From Streptomyces katrae (GTDB lineage: Bacteria; Actinomycetota; Actinomycetes; Streptomycetales; Streptomycetaceae): a stretch of 64,000 nt of DNA. The position numbers and the translations under genes were made by a program. Position 1 is the first letter of the stretch; each line of letters begins with the position of its first letter. Under the pieces are notes generated by a model that did no database searches, was not told where the DNA came from, and worked only from the letters and a program-made list of their open reading frames with translations. The stretch is taken from positions 310,001 to 374,000 of the forward strand of contig NZ_CP020042.1 of NCBI RefSeq assembly GCF_002028425.1, written 5' to 3'. Positions 16,984-25,960 of this stretch are shown piece by piece.

Positions 16984-19346
16984 GGCTGGTCCGCTCCGAG
17001 CTCTGCTTCCACTTTCTTGGTCCCCTCTTCGTAGTCCGCCCAGGCGTCGGCCACCTCTTCGGGTGTCGCCGCGTCCCGGCCGGCGTCCGGCTCCGGGGCG
17101 CGGGGGCCGCGCAGTTGCCGGGTGAGGTGGGTCTGCGGGACGCGCTCGGGCAGGGCCGGCCGCGGGTCGGCGGGGGCCGTGGCGCGGGTCGGCAGCGCCG
17201 GCCCGCGCGGTGCCGGCAGCGGCGCGGGTGCGGCGGTCGCGGTGGCGCCGGCCGGCGGGTCCCCGGCCTCGGGCCCGGTCTCGGCCGCCCGTTCGCGGAC
17301 GGGCAGGCGTACGGGGTCGGGTACGGGGGCGGGCCGGGGCTGTGGCGCGGGCCGCCGCCGGGGCTCCGGTTCCCCTGCGGCGGGTGCCAGCAGCGCGCTC
17401 GGCAGGATCACCACGGCGGCCGTCCCGCCGTAGACCGAGCGGCGCAGGGTGACGCGGGCCTGGAGCTGGTCGGCGAGGTGGCCCACGACGAACAGGCCCA
17501 GCCGGTGGGCGTTCTCGGCGAGGACGGAGTACGGCGGCGCCGAGTGCAGGCGCTCGTTCATGGCCTCGTAGCCCGCCGGGGACACGCGCGGTCCGCGGTC
17601 CTCGATCTCCACGGACAGCCCGTCCGCCACGAGTTCGGCGCGGACGACCACCTTCGAGCGGGGCGGCGAGAACCGGGTCGCGTTGTCCAGGAGTTCCGCC
17701 AGCAGGTGGCTGATCTGGCTGATGGCGTGCGGCTGCACGCTGGCCTCGTCCAGGGCCTGCCGTTCGATGCGGCGGAAGTCCTCGACCTCGGCGGCGGCCT
17801 CGCGCAGCAGGTCGGCGACGCGCATGGGCTCGGTGTGCGGGTCGGGGATCTCGCCGCCGGCGAGGATGAGCAGGTTCTCGATCTGGCGCCGCATGCCCAC
17901 CGTCAGCTGGTCGGAGCGCATCAACTGGGCCAGGAGCGCCTCGTCGTGGCCGAAGGTGTCCTGGAGGTCCTCGGTCAGGCTGAGCTGCCGGCTGACGAGG
18001 TTTCCGGTGCGCGAGGCGATGCCGGAGGCGAACAGGCCGAAGCCGTGCCGTTCGGCGGCGAGCTGCCGGTGCCCGTCGACGGAGGCGGCGACCACCCGGG
18101 CGAAGGCGTCGGCTATCTGGCCGACCTCGTCCTGGCGGCCGCGGACGGCGGGCAGGGCGTCCTCGTCGACGGGCTCGCCGCGCTGGAGGCGTGCCACCAC
18201 GTCGGGCAGGGTCTTCTCGGCGATGGCGACGGTACGGGTGTGCAGCCGGTTCAGCCGGCGCAGCACCGACCGCGTGGTGAGCACCACGACGGCGGTGACG
18301 AGCAGCAGGGCGCCGCCGCTGGCCGCGATCAGCCAGGAGACCTCGGCCTGGAGTTCGGAGGCCCTCGCGTCGGCGTCGTCGAACACGCTGCGGGCGCGGG
18401 CGGTGTTGAGGGCGGCGAGGGCCGGTGCGAACGCCCGGTAGGCGTCGGGCCACTCGGCGACGTCGGCCGGCAGCTTCACGCCGGTGGCGGTGTCCTTGTG
18501 GTTGGCGATGACCGCGTTCTCGATGCGCAGCTTGGTCTGCCAGGCCTGCGAGGCGATGAGCTTGTCGTACGAGGCGCGTTCGGCGGGCGGCAGGTACGGC
18601 ACGATCCAGGTGTCGTACAGGTACCGGTGGGTGCCGACGGCGTCGAGGAACTGGGAGAAACCGGTGGCCGCGAGCTCACGGGAGGGACCGGCCAGAGCGA
18701 GAGCGGTGTCCTCGCGGGCGACCATCTCGGTGGCCGAGAACAGGGAGACGGCCGGGCGGCTCTCCTGGCCGAGGTCGGCATCCTGAGGGTGGCTGAATTC
18801 GTCCTGGTAGGCGCGGATGATGTCGTCGATGACGCCGGTGTAGTAGCCGACCGCCTGCTCGGCGCTGCCGGTGTGGGCGTCCACGCGCCTGCGGTAGGAG
18901 GCCAGCGGGTCGAGCCGCCCGCTCACGGTGTCCAGGCGTCCCTCGCCGGGGCCGTCGGGGCTGTGTTCCGAGCCCTGCGCGGGGTCGCTGCCGGTGCCCG
19001 ATATGCGGCGGAACTCCGCGGCCGCCCGGTCGGTTTCTGCCCTTTTGTCGCGCAGGGCCTCGTCGGTGACGGGCGAGCCCGCCCACCGGGCCGCCGTCAT
19101 CGCCCGCTCGGCCTGCAGTTCGTTCATCAGCTTGACCAGCGGTACCCCGATCCGCTCGCCGGCCTCCACGTCGGCGCGCAGGTGCTCCGACTGAGCCAGC
19201 AGGCGCTGGGCGGTGACGGCGGTCTGGGTACCCATCGCCACGGTGGGGACGACGGCCAGGCAGACCAGCAGGGTACGCAGGCGTACGGTGCGGCGGCGCC
19301 GGACGGGCGGCGGGCTCGGTGGGCCTTCGGGTGCCATCGCAGACAT
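16980..19346 (-). CDS. cvnA: Conservon sensor histidine-kinase-like protein CvnA
   Basis: A 788-aa membrane protein, first gene of the cvn operon. The order is a transmembrane helix near 24-42 (LLVCLAVVPTVAMG), a nitrate/nitrite-type extracellular sensing region to about 335, a second transmembrane helix (GGALLLVTAVVVL), a HAMP-like linker, and a HATPase_c domain. The N-box is AELLDNATRFSPP and the later G-box is RLGLFVVGHLA. No clear phospho-accepting His box is seen, as usual for CvnA, so it probably does not phosphorylate a response regulator. The C-terminal 150 residues are a Pro/Arg-rich disordered tail. The 174-bp gap upstream holds its promoter. Confidence 0.92.
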   Translation of the reverse strand: MSAMAPEGPPSPPPVRRRRTVRLRTLLVCLAVVPTVAMGTQTAVTAQRLLAQSEHLRADVEAGERIGVPLVKLMNELQAERAMTAARWAGSPVTDEALRDKRAETDRAAAEFRRISGTGSDPAQGSEHSPDGPGEGRLDTVSGRLDPLASYRRRVDAHTGSAEQAVGYYTGVIDDIIRAYQDEFSHPQDADLGQESRPAVSLFSATEMVAREDTALALAGPSRELAATGFSQFLDAVGTHRYLYDTWIVPYLPPAERASYDKLIASQAWQTKLRIENAVIANHKDTATGVKLPADVAEWPDAYRAFAPALAALNTARARSVFDDADARASELQAEVSWLIAASGGALLLVTAVVVLTTRSVLRRLNRLHTRTVAIAEKTLPDVVARLQRGEPVDEDALPAVRGRQDEVGQIADAFARVVAASVDGHRQLAAERHGFGLFASGIASRTGNLVSRQLSLTEDLQDTFGHDEALLAQLMRSDQLTVGMRRQIENLLILAGGEIPDPHTEPMRVADLLREAAAEVEDFRRIERQALDEASVQPHAISQISHLLAELLDNATRFSPPRSKVVVRAELVADGLSVEIEDRGPRVSPAGYEAMNERLHSAPPYSVLAENAHRLGLFVVGHLADQLQARVTLRRSVYGGTAAVVILPSALLAPAAGEPEPRRRPAPQPRPAPVPDPVRLPVRERAAETGPEAGDPPAGATATAAPAPLPAPRGPALPTRATAPADPRPALPERVPQTHLTRQLRGPRAPEPDAGRDAATPEEVADAWADYEEGTKKVEAELGADQP

Positions 19347-19520
19347 CGGTCCTCGGGAGCGGCGGAGACGGGCCTGGACGCGGGCAGGGGGGAACTGCCG
19401 ACACGGCCCTGTGGGGTGGGGATGCCGATCATATCCAGCCAGTCCGAATAAACGGAGACCCTACTTCCACGCGGGTGTGCGGCAGCGCGCCGGGGGGCCG
19501 GCCGCGGGCCGTCCGGAGGG

Positions 19521-20759
19521 TCAGCGCAGGGACTCCTTCGGGGGGCGCTCGCGGAGGGCTCCGTAGCCGATGAAGTGGGCGGGGATGCGATTGAGCCAGC
19601 GGGATTCCGTGACCAGTTCCGTCATCCGCTGGGCGCGCCGGGGGTTGCCGAAGGCGGCCCGGCCGGCCAGCAGCGGTTCGATGACCTGGGCGTGGGCCAG
19701 GCGCTGGAGGCCCTGCGTCGCCACCGTGGTGGGCCAGCGGCGCAGTTGGACGCGGCGCACGTCGTGCAGGCCGACGGTGCCCGCGCGCAGCGGGTGCACC
19801 AGGTGGCGGGCGGCGGCCACGGCGTCCTGGACGGCCAGGTTGATGCCGATGCCGAAGACGGGCGACATCGCGTGGGCGGCGTCACCGATGCACAGCAGTC
19901 CCGGCCGGTGCCAGCGGCGCAGCCGGTCGAGCCGGACGTCGAGGAGTTTGACCTCGTCCCAGGAGGTGACGGAGCCGGCGCGGTCGGCCAGCCAGGGCGC
20001 GGCCTGCGTGAAGCGGGTCATGAAGCGCTCCAGCCCCTCGGCGCGGCGCTCGGCGTCCGTGCCCTTGGGGATGAGGGCGGCGCACTGCCAGTAGTCGCCC
20101 CGGTCGATGAGGGCGGTGAAGAAGCGGTCGCCGAGCCCGCCGACGAGCCCGCTGGGGTCGTCCTCGTGGCGCGGCAGGCGGAACCACCAGGCGTCCATGG
20201 GGCAGGCGAAGCCCTCCAGGCCGAGTTCCGGCAGGGTCCGGGCGAGCGAGCTGCGGCCGTCGCAGGCCACGGTGAGGGTGGCCCGCAGCTCGCCGGTGCG
20301 GCCGTCGGCGGTGCGGTAGCGCACGCCCGTGACCCGGCCGCGTTCCATGAGGAACGAGGTCGCGCCGGTGTCCATGCGCAGCCGGAAGGACGGTTCCTTG
20401 CCCGCCTCGTCGGCGAGGAGGTCGAGGAGGTCCCACTGGGGCACCATCGCGATGTAGTTGTACGTGCCGTGCAGGGCCGCGAGGTTGCCCACCGTGACGA
20501 GGGAGCGGTCGGGTCCGATGGGCAGCTGGACGGAGGAGACCCGGCGTTGCGGCAGCCGGGCGAAGCGTTCGGCGAGGCCGATGTCGTCCAGGAGCGAGAG
20601 GGTCGACGGGTGCACGGTGTCGCCGCGGAAGTCCCGCAGGAAGTCCCCGTGTTTCTCCAGGACCGTCACCTCGACCCCGGCCCGGGCCAGCAGCAGCCCC
20701 AGCACCATGCCGGCCGGCCCCCCTCCCACCACGCAGCACGTCGTGCGTTCCTGTTCCAC
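19521..20759 (-). CDS. FAD-dependent monooxygenase (PHBH family)
   Basis: A 412-aa flavoprotein. The dinucleotide-binding motif VGGGPAG is at 11-17, with acidic residue LEK after it. The second FAD motif CIGDAAHAMSPVFGIGIN is at about residue 290-307, and a DG motif (VACDGRSSLAR) lies between. This is the p-hydroxybenzoate-hydroxylase fold, used for aromatic or polyketide hydroxylation. No biosynthetic cluster is adjacent, so the substrate is unknown. ATG 20759 begins right before the FAD fold. It is divergent from a small secreted protein across a region with tandem palindromes. Confidence 0.88.
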   Translation of the reverse strand: MEQERTTCCVVGGGPAGMVLGLLLARAGVEVTVLEKHGDFLRDFRGDTVHPSTLSLLDDIGLAERFARLPQRRVSSVQLPIGPDRSLVTVGNLAALHGTYNYIAMVPQWDLLDLLADEAGKEPSFRLRMDTGATSFLMERGRVTGVRYRTADGRTGELRATLTVACDGRSSLARTLPELGLEGFACPMDAWWFRLPRHEDDPSGLVGGLGDRFFTALIDRGDYWQCAALIPKGTDAERRAEGLERFMTRFTQAAPWLADRAGSVTSWDEVKLLDVRLDRLRRWHRPGLLCIGDAAHAMSPVFGIGINLAVQDAVAAARHLVHPLRAGTVGLHDVRRVQLRRWPTTVATQGLQRLAHAQVIEPLLAGRAAFGNPRRAQRMTELVTESRWLNRIPAHFIGYGALRERPPKESLR

Positions 20760-21066
20760 GGGGGCACACCCTTCTCGGGAATCCGGGCTCGCTTGCGGGC
20801 CGCCCGAGGTGACGACTCACAGGTAGGTGACTAGCATGGTCAGAAGAGGGCCGCCACCGTGCGAACGGGTGAATCACCTGCGGTGATGCAGACGGCCCGG
20901 TGAATGAGCGGTCCAGCCCATGGGTCCGTGGCCCGATCGGCCACGTTGACGGCGGATGCGCCCCCCACGTGTATCGGGCAAGGGCAGAAACTCCGTTCTG
21001 TTGGCGAAAGGAGGAGAAATCCGCTCAGCGCCGTGTGCGGCGCAGTACGAGAAGGGTTGGGAAACC
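20760..21066. promoter_or_regulatory. Divergent promoter region with adjoining palindromes
   Basis: This 307-bp gap separates the FAD monooxygenase from the small secreted protein. GGTGA-A-TCACC (20868-20878) is a perfect palindrome. Overlapping it, ATCACC-TGC-GGTGAT occupies 20873-20887, and a related half-site, GGTGACTAG, lies at about 20826. The cluster of GGTGA/TCACC sites suggests a regulator-binding region for one or both genes. No gene is seen. Confidence 0.45.
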
Positions 21067-21297
21067 ATGCAAGCACTGAGAGTGAAGCGGCTCTTCGCGG
21101 CCTCCGCGATCGGAGTCCTCCTGGCCGGCGGCGCCGCCCTCGGCGCGGCGGGCACGGCCTCCGCCGCAGCGCCCACCCACGCGGTCACCTACAGCCACGG
21201 TGGCGGCGGATGGGACGACGACGGATACGGTCACGGCCACGGCTGGTACGACGACGACGATGACGACTGGGGCGGAGGGTACGACGACTGCGGCTGA
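21067..21297 (+). CDS. Small secreted Asp/Gly/His-rich protein
   Basis: A 76-aa protein: signal peptide (RLFAASAIGVLLAGGAALGAAGTASA) followed by about 37 mature residues of very biased composition, with HGGGGWDDDG, HGHGW, a run of six Asp and a final YDDCG. The His/Asp pattern could bind divalent metal, but no family is recognised. ATG 21067 is preferred because it starts the signal sequence directly; a longer frame upstream lacks coding character. Confidence 0.65.
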   Translation: MQALRVKRLFAASAIGVLLAGGAALGAAGTASAAAPTHAVTYSHGGGGWDDDGYGHGHGWYDDDDDDWGGGYDDCG

Positions 21298-21308
21298 ACG
21301 GCCGGGCG

Positions 21309-22937
21309 TCAACGAGCTGTGCGGGCCGCCGAGCCGGTGGTCCGTACAGTGACGCGTGCGTGGGGGCCGTAGCGGTCGTAGTAGTCCTGGAGCAGACCGG
21401 ACTCCTCCAGGACGGCGTCGGCCCAGGCACGGTCCAGGCCGGGGGGTGCGGGGCGGGTGGCGACGGCGCAGGCTCCGGTGAGCATGCCCGCGTAGACGAG
21501 GTCGGAGTGGAGGTTGCTGATGCTGTCCGTCTCGTGGAAGTTGACGGGCCGGCCGCCGGCCAGCACCGTGACGTCGACGCCGCCGGGCAGCACGTGGGTG
21601 CGCGAGCAGGGGCGTTCCACGGGATCGCCCTCGGCCAGGGCCTCGAGGGCGGGGAGGTCGAACTCGATGTCGCGGCTGCTGACGCTGGCCAGGTAGGCGG
21701 GGCGTCTGAGGGAGCGGAACTCCCGGGTGGACATGCTGGTGCGGCCGGTGACGCCGAAGACGAGCAGCGGCTCGTGCCGGTCCAGCAGGGCGGGCAGGTC
21801 CCGGTCGGTGACGTAGCCGCTCTCGTGCGCGTCGATGAGCTGGAGGATGTCGGCGTCGTGGACGGCGACCCGCATCCGGCGCTGGGTGAGCAGGGCGGCG
21901 ATGTGCGCGCCGACGTTGCCGTAGCCGACGACCAGCGCCGGCTGGCCCTCGATCTTGACGGCGGGCAGCAGTTCCAGGGCCGTGGTGACGGCTTTCTCGG
22001 CGATCCAGTACGACTCGATGCGCCCCTTGAGGCGGGACTGGGCCACCGAGAACACCGGGAAGGGCAGCTCGGGTTCGCGGCCCTGGAGCTTGTAGATCCC
22101 GGACATGGTCTGCTCCACCACCCCTGCCCACTCCCCCGCCCCGGCCGGCGCGGGCTCCCCGGCGCGGGCCCGGTCCAGCAGGGCCGGCGCGACGTATCCG
22201 CCGTCGTCCAGGGCCAGGCAGCGCAGGCCCCTGCGGCGGGCCCGCTCGGTGTGCTCGCGCACCGCGGCCGGGTCTCCGGCGTCGACGACGCGCACGCCCT
22301 GTTCGACGAGGTGGCCGTGGACGCGGTGGCGCCACTGGTACGCGTAGTCCTTGCGCAGGACCGTCATCGCGTCCAGCGGGGCGCCGAGTTCGGCGAGGCA
22401 GCCGACGAGGTGGACGAGGTCGGTGAGGAAGTGGCCGGTGACCAGCACCGCGAAGCCCTCGAGGGGCCGGCCGGGGCGCAGGCGTTCGACGGCGGCGCTC
22501 ATCAGCGGCAGCTCGCCCGCGACGCGCACCACCTCGTGCGGGGAGAGGGGCTGGCGGTGCCAGATCTCGGCCCAGTGCTCCAGCGAGGCCGGCGAGGGGG
22601 TCCTGCCCTGGCCCGCCAGGCGCAGGTTCAGCCGCAGCAGGGGCGATCCGGCGCCGTCGCGGCGCATCTCGGTGGAGACGTACATCGCCGCGTGCAGGCC
22701 GGGTTCGAGGCGGGCGGTGAGTTCCCCTCCGGCATGGGTGAGCACGGCGTCCGGCCCGGCGGCCTCGCACAGGCGGCGGGCGGCGCGGTACAGGAGGTGC
22801 GGGCCGTCCTCGGGGTCGCCGGCCACCTCGACCGCGGTCGCCGCGAAGGGGACCGGGCCGCCGGCGGGCCGGCCGGTGCGGTGGTCCGGGCGCGGGGCGG
22901 TCAGGGTATTCGATTCTCGGTCCACAGGAATTCCCAT
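21309..22937 (-). CDS. S-adenosylhomocysteine-hydrolase-like NAD-binding protein
   Basis: A 542-aa protein. The C-terminal half carries a Rossmann fold of the adenosylhomocysteinase type: VVGYGNVGAHIAALL (G-x-G-x-x-G at 338-343), then VFGVTGRTSM and the late NLHSDLVYAG. Earlier LALDDGGYVA (about 241-250) resembles the DDGGD active-site loop of SAH hydrolase. The first 150 residues do not match the normal substrate domain and are unidentified. True SAH hydrolase is shorter and better conserved, so this is a paralogue with altered substrate, probably cytoplasmic. ATG 22937 is the first in-frame start after the promoter region. Convergent overlap with the 21067 gene is avoided by only 11 bp. Confidence 0.65.
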   Translation of the reverse strand: MGIPVDRESNTLTAPRPDHRTGRPAGGPVPFAATAVEVAGDPEDGPHLLYRAARRLCEAAGPDAVLTHAGGELTARLEPGLHAAMYVSTEMRRDGAGSPLLRLNLRLAGQGRTPSPASLEHWAEIWHRQPLSPHEVVRVAGELPLMSAAVERLRPGRPLEGFAVLVTGHFLTDLVHLVGCLAELGAPLDAMTVLRKDYAYQWRHRVHGHLVEQGVRVVDAGDPAAVREHTERARRRGLRCLALDDGGYVAPALLDRARAGEPAPAGAGEWAGVVEQTMSGIYKLQGREPELPFPVFSVAQSRLKGRIESYWIAEKAVTTALELLPAVKIEGQPALVVGYGNVGAHIAALLTQRRMRVAVHDADILQLIDAHESGYVTDRDLPALLDRHEPLLVFGVTGRTSMSTREFRSLRRPAYLASVSSRDIEFDLPALEALAEGDPVERPCSRTHVLPGGVDVTVLAGGRPVNFHETDSISNLHSDLVYAGMLTGACAVATRPAPPGLDRAWADAVLEESGLLQDYYDRYGPHARVTVRTTGSAARTAR

Positions 22938-23192
22938 CCGTTCCACCCGCTCGAATTCAATGAGTTTCCGACAAGGGGATCGCCCGTCATTTCCGAATGG
23001 ATTCGGTGACGCTCCGTCGAGCGCCCCGCAGGTGAGACGTGCGGCGGGGCACGGGAATGAGATTACGGTCGTTCCGGAAATGTCCACCGCATTACGGGTG
23101 GAACCGCCCTCGAATCCGCCTGGAACCACGGGGCGGCCGGGGGCGGGCGTCCGATACTCGAGCGACCTGGTGCCCACCCGAGGAGGAAAACC

Positions 23193-23717
23193 GTGCCCAC
23201 GGCACACGACTGGATCGACGCCCTCGCCCTGGAACCGCACGTGGAGGGCGGGTATTTCCGGCGGACCTTCCAGGCGGACCACCGCCCTTTGATCGCGACC
23301 GACGCGGGTGACCGGTTCACCCTGACGTCGATCCACTATCTGCTCACCCACTGGTCCCCGGTGGGGCACTGGCACCTGAACCGCTCCGACATCCTGCATT
23401 TCCACCACCACGGCGATCCGCTCACCTACCACCTGCTGCATCCGGACGGCCGGCACGAGACCGCCGTGCTCGGACAGGACCCGGGGCGGGGCGAGGTGCT
23501 GACCCTGGCCGTGCCGGGCGGCGTGTGGAAGGCCTCCCACCTCACGGCCGGGGACCACGCCCTGATCAGCGAGGCCGTCGCGCCGGGGTTCGACTTCGCC
23601 GACATGACCCTGGGCCGGCCGCAGGAGCTGGCGGCGCTGTTTCCGCAGCACGAGGAGCTGGTGCGGCGCTACTGCCGTCCGGCGGGCGCGGAGGGCCCTG
23701 CGGCGCCTGCGGGGTGA
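23193..23717 (+). CDS. Cupin DUF985 family protein
   Basis: A 174-aa small beta-barrel protein of the DUF985/cupin_5 family. Features are LEPHVEGGYFRRTFQA at residues 13-28, SIHYLLTHWSPVGHWH, HFHHHGDPLTYHLL and the late FDFADMTLG. Several His residues lie on the barrel interior. Members are uncharacterised and may bind a metal or sugar-nucleotide. The GTG at 23193 follows GAGGAGGAAAACC, a strong ribosome site. It is followed by the MFS operon on the same strand but has its own promoter region. Confidence 0.85.
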   Translation: MPTAHDWIDALALEPHVEGGYFRRTFQADHRPLIATDAGDRFTLTSIHYLLTHWSPVGHWHLNRSDILHFHHHGDPLTYHLLHPDGRHETAVLGQDPGRGEVLTLAVPGGVWKASHLTAGDHALISEAVAPGFDFADMTLGRPQELAALFPQHEELVRRYCRPAGAEGPAAPAG

Positions 23718-23743
23718 GGGCCCGCACGGGTGCGGACAGCGGG

Positions 23744-23782
23744 GTGCACAGTCGTTTACCCTGGGGGTGAACAATCGTGCAC
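23744..23782. promoter_or_regulatory. Long inverted-repeat operator upstream of the MFS/TetR operon
   Basis: Two 18-base arms, 23744-23761 (GTGCACAGTCGTTTACCC) and 23765-23782 (GGGTGAACAATCGTGCAC), pair at 14 of 18 positions around a 3-base centre. The element lies 40 bp before the MFS start and is the obvious binding site for the TetR protein encoded downstream. Confidence 0.7.
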
Positions 23783-23821
23783 CCCCTTGGTGTCCCGCTC
23801 TCCTCCCCCGTCTGGAGCAGC

Positions 23822-25297
23822 ATGCCCTCCGCGATACCGGCCTCCGGCCGCCCGCGCGCCCACGCCCGGCTCGTCGTCCCCGTCCTCGCCTTCTGCGGCA
23901 TGGTCGTCGCCGTGATGCAGACCCTGGTGGTCCCGCTGCTGCCGCACGTGCCCGCCCTGACGGGCGCGAGCCCCGGGGCCGCCGGCTGGCTGGTGACCAT
24001 CACCCTCCTCACCGGGGCGGTCTTCACCCCGGTGCTCGGGCGCGTCGGGGACATGTACGGCAAGCGGCGGGTCCTGCTGGCCTCGCTCGGCGTGCTGACC
24101 CTCGGCTCGGTGCTGTGCGCGGTCAGCTCCGACATCGGGGTGCTGATCACCGGCCGGGCCCTGCAGGGCGCGGCCCTCGCGGTGATCCCGCTGGGCATCA
24201 GCATCATCCGCGACGAACTGCCTCCCGAGCGGGTGCTGCCCTCGATCGCCCTGATGAGCTCGACCCTCGGCATCGGGGCGGCGATCGGCCTGCCGGTGGC
24301 CGCGGTGGTCATGGAGAACTCCGACTGGCACACGATGTTCTGGGCCTCGGCCGCGCTCGGCCTGACCGACCTGCTCCTGGTGCTGTGGATCGTCCCGGAG
24401 TCCCCCGTACGCTCCCGGGGCCGCTTCGACCTCCTGGGGACCCTCGGCCTGGCCGGCTGCCTCGTCGGGCTGCTGCTCGCCATCACCCAGGGCGCCGACT
24501 GGGGCTGGACCTCCGCGCGCACCCTCGGCCTGCTCGGCACGTCCGCGGCCGTGGGCCTGCTGTGGGGCCGCTACGAACTGCGCACCCGCTCGCCCATGGT
24601 GGACCTGCGGGTCTCGGCGCGGCCCGCCGTGCTGCTGACCAACGTGGCGGCCCTGCTGATCGGTTTCGCCTTCTACGCCAACTCCCTCGTCACCGGGCAG
24701 ATGGTGCAGGAGCCCACCAGTACGGGGTACGGGCTCGGGACGTCCATCGTGGTCAGCGGCCTGTGCCTGCTGCCCGGGGGCCTCGCGATGGTCGCCCTCT
24801 CCCCCGTCTCGGCGCGGATCTCCGCCGCGTACGGGCCCCGCACGGCCCTCGCGCTCGCCGCCGTCGTGATGGCCGTCGGCTACGTGGTCCGCTTCTACAC
24901 CAGCCACAGCCTCTGGATGATCGTGGCCGGCGCCACCGTCGTCTCCTCGGGCACGGCGATCGCGTACTCGGCACTGCCCGCCCTGGTCATGCGGGCGGTG
25001 CCGGTGGGCGAGACGGCCGCGGCCAACGGTCTGAACACCCTGATGCGGTCCGTCGGCCAGGCCTGCTGCAGCGCGGTGGTCGCCGCCGTGCTGGCCCATC
25101 TGACGTTCAGGGCGGGCGGGCGCACCGCCCCGACCCTGCACGCGTACCTGCTGATCTTCCTGATCGCCGCCGGAGCCGCGCTCGCCGCGCTGGCCGCCAC
25201 GCTGTTCCTGCCGTCGGACCGTCCGCGCGGCCGGGGAGCGAAGGGGGGTACGGTCACGGTGACAGCGTCCGTGACCGCCGCCCGGGAGAGCGCATGA
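23822..25297 (+). CDS. MFS drug-efflux transporter (DHA2-like)
   Basis: A 491-aa transporter with about 14 transmembrane segments. The family motif A is present in GRVGDMYGKRRVLLASL after helix 2, and motif C-like sequences occur in helix 5 (TLGIGAAIGLPVAAVV). This is the DHA2 (14-TMS) drug:proton antiporter pattern. A longer GTG start at 23777 lies inside the operator, so ATG 23822 with GGAGCAGC is preferred. Its stop overlaps the start of a TetR regulator by 4 bp (ATGA). The drug is unknown. Confidence 0.9.
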   Translation: MPSAIPASGRPRAHARLVVPVLAFCGMVVAVMQTLVVPLLPHVPALTGASPGAAGWLVTITLLTGAVFTPVLGRVGDMYGKRRVLLASLGVLTLGSVLCAVSSDIGVLITGRALQGAALAVIPLGISIIRDELPPERVLPSIALMSSTLGIGAAIGLPVAAVVMENSDWHTMFWASAALGLTDLLLVLWIVPESPVRSRGRFDLLGTLGLAGCLVGLLLAITQGADWGWTSARTLGLLGTSAAVGLLWGRYELRTRSPMVDLRVSARPAVLLTNVAALLIGFAFYANSLVTGQMVQEPTSTGYGLGTSIVVSGLCLLPGGLAMVALSPVSARISAAYGPRTALALAAVVMAVGYVVRFYTSHSLWMIVAGATVVSSGTAIAYSALPALVMRAVPVGETAAANGLNTLMRSVGQACCSAVVAAVLAHLTFRAGGRTAPTLHAYLLIFLIAAGAALAALAATLFLPSDRPRGRGAKGGTVTVTASVTAARESA

Positions 25298-25911
25298 GCA
25301 CCACCGACGGAACCGCCCCCGCGACCGGCGCGGGCACCACGCCCGCCTCGGGCGAGGCGGGCGAGGCGGGCGCCGGGAGCGGGCGGGACGCCATCGTGCG
25401 GGCCGCGCGCCGGGCGTTCACGCTGCGGCCGTACGCCGAGGTCACCCTGCGCGGCATCGCCGCCGCGGCCGGGGTCAGCCCCTCGCTGATCGTGAAGCGG
25501 TTCGGCACCAAGGAGGCCCTGTTCAACACGGTCGCCGACTTCGGGGCGGCCGCCGACGCCCTGTTCGCCGCCCCGCTCCCGCAGCTCGGCCGGCACCTGG
25601 TCCTGACCATGGTCGCACTCCGTGACCGCTTCGGCGGGGACCCGCTGCTGCGGGTGGTGTTCTCCCTCGGCATCGAGGACGAACGCACCCTGCTGCGGGC
25701 GCGATTCCGCGAGCAGGTCACCGACCGGCTGGCCCGGAGCCTGCCGGGACCGGACGCCGCACTGCGCGCCGAGCTGATCGCCGGCCAGCTGCTGGGGCTG
25801 GGCGCCACCCTGAGCCTGCACCGCCCCGACGGGGCGGGCGCGCAGGCGAGCGCCGAGCACCTGGCCGACCTGTACGCGCCCGGCCTCCAGCGCCTGGTCG
25901 ACGGCGCCTGA
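25294..25911 (+). CDS. TetR family transcriptional regulator
   Basis: A 205-aa regulator. The N-terminal HTH spans about residues 25-75: AIVRAARRAFTLRPYAEVTL, then IAAAAGVSPSLIVKRFGTKE. The C-terminal ligand domain is of the TetR_C type common in actinobacterial efflux repressors. A 25-residue Gly/Ala/Thr-rich leader precedes the HTH. It is coupled to the MFS gene (ATGA overlap) and probably represses it from the inverted repeat at 23744-23782, releasing on binding the pumped compound. Confidence 0.9.
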   Translation: MSTTDGTAPATGAGTTPASGEAGEAGAGSGRDAIVRAARRAFTLRPYAEVTLRGIAAAAGVSPSLIVKRFGTKEALFNTVADFGAAADALFAAPLPQLGRHLVLTMVALRDRFGGDPLLRVVFSLGIEDERTLLRARFREQVTDRLARSLPGPDAALRAELIAGQLLGLGATLSLHRPDGAGAQASAEHLADLYAPGLQRLVDGA

Positions 25912-25916
25912 CGCGC

Positions 25917-25953
25917 CGCGCCGGGCGGCTGCGGCGGGCAGCCGTCCGGCGCG
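25917..25953. terminator. Bidirectional terminator hairpin
   Basis: A 16-bp stem (25917-25932 with 25938-25953, one G-T wobble) encloses a 5-base loop between the convergent TetR and Imm49-like genes. Confidence 0.75.
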
Positions 25954-25960
25954 CGCGGCC

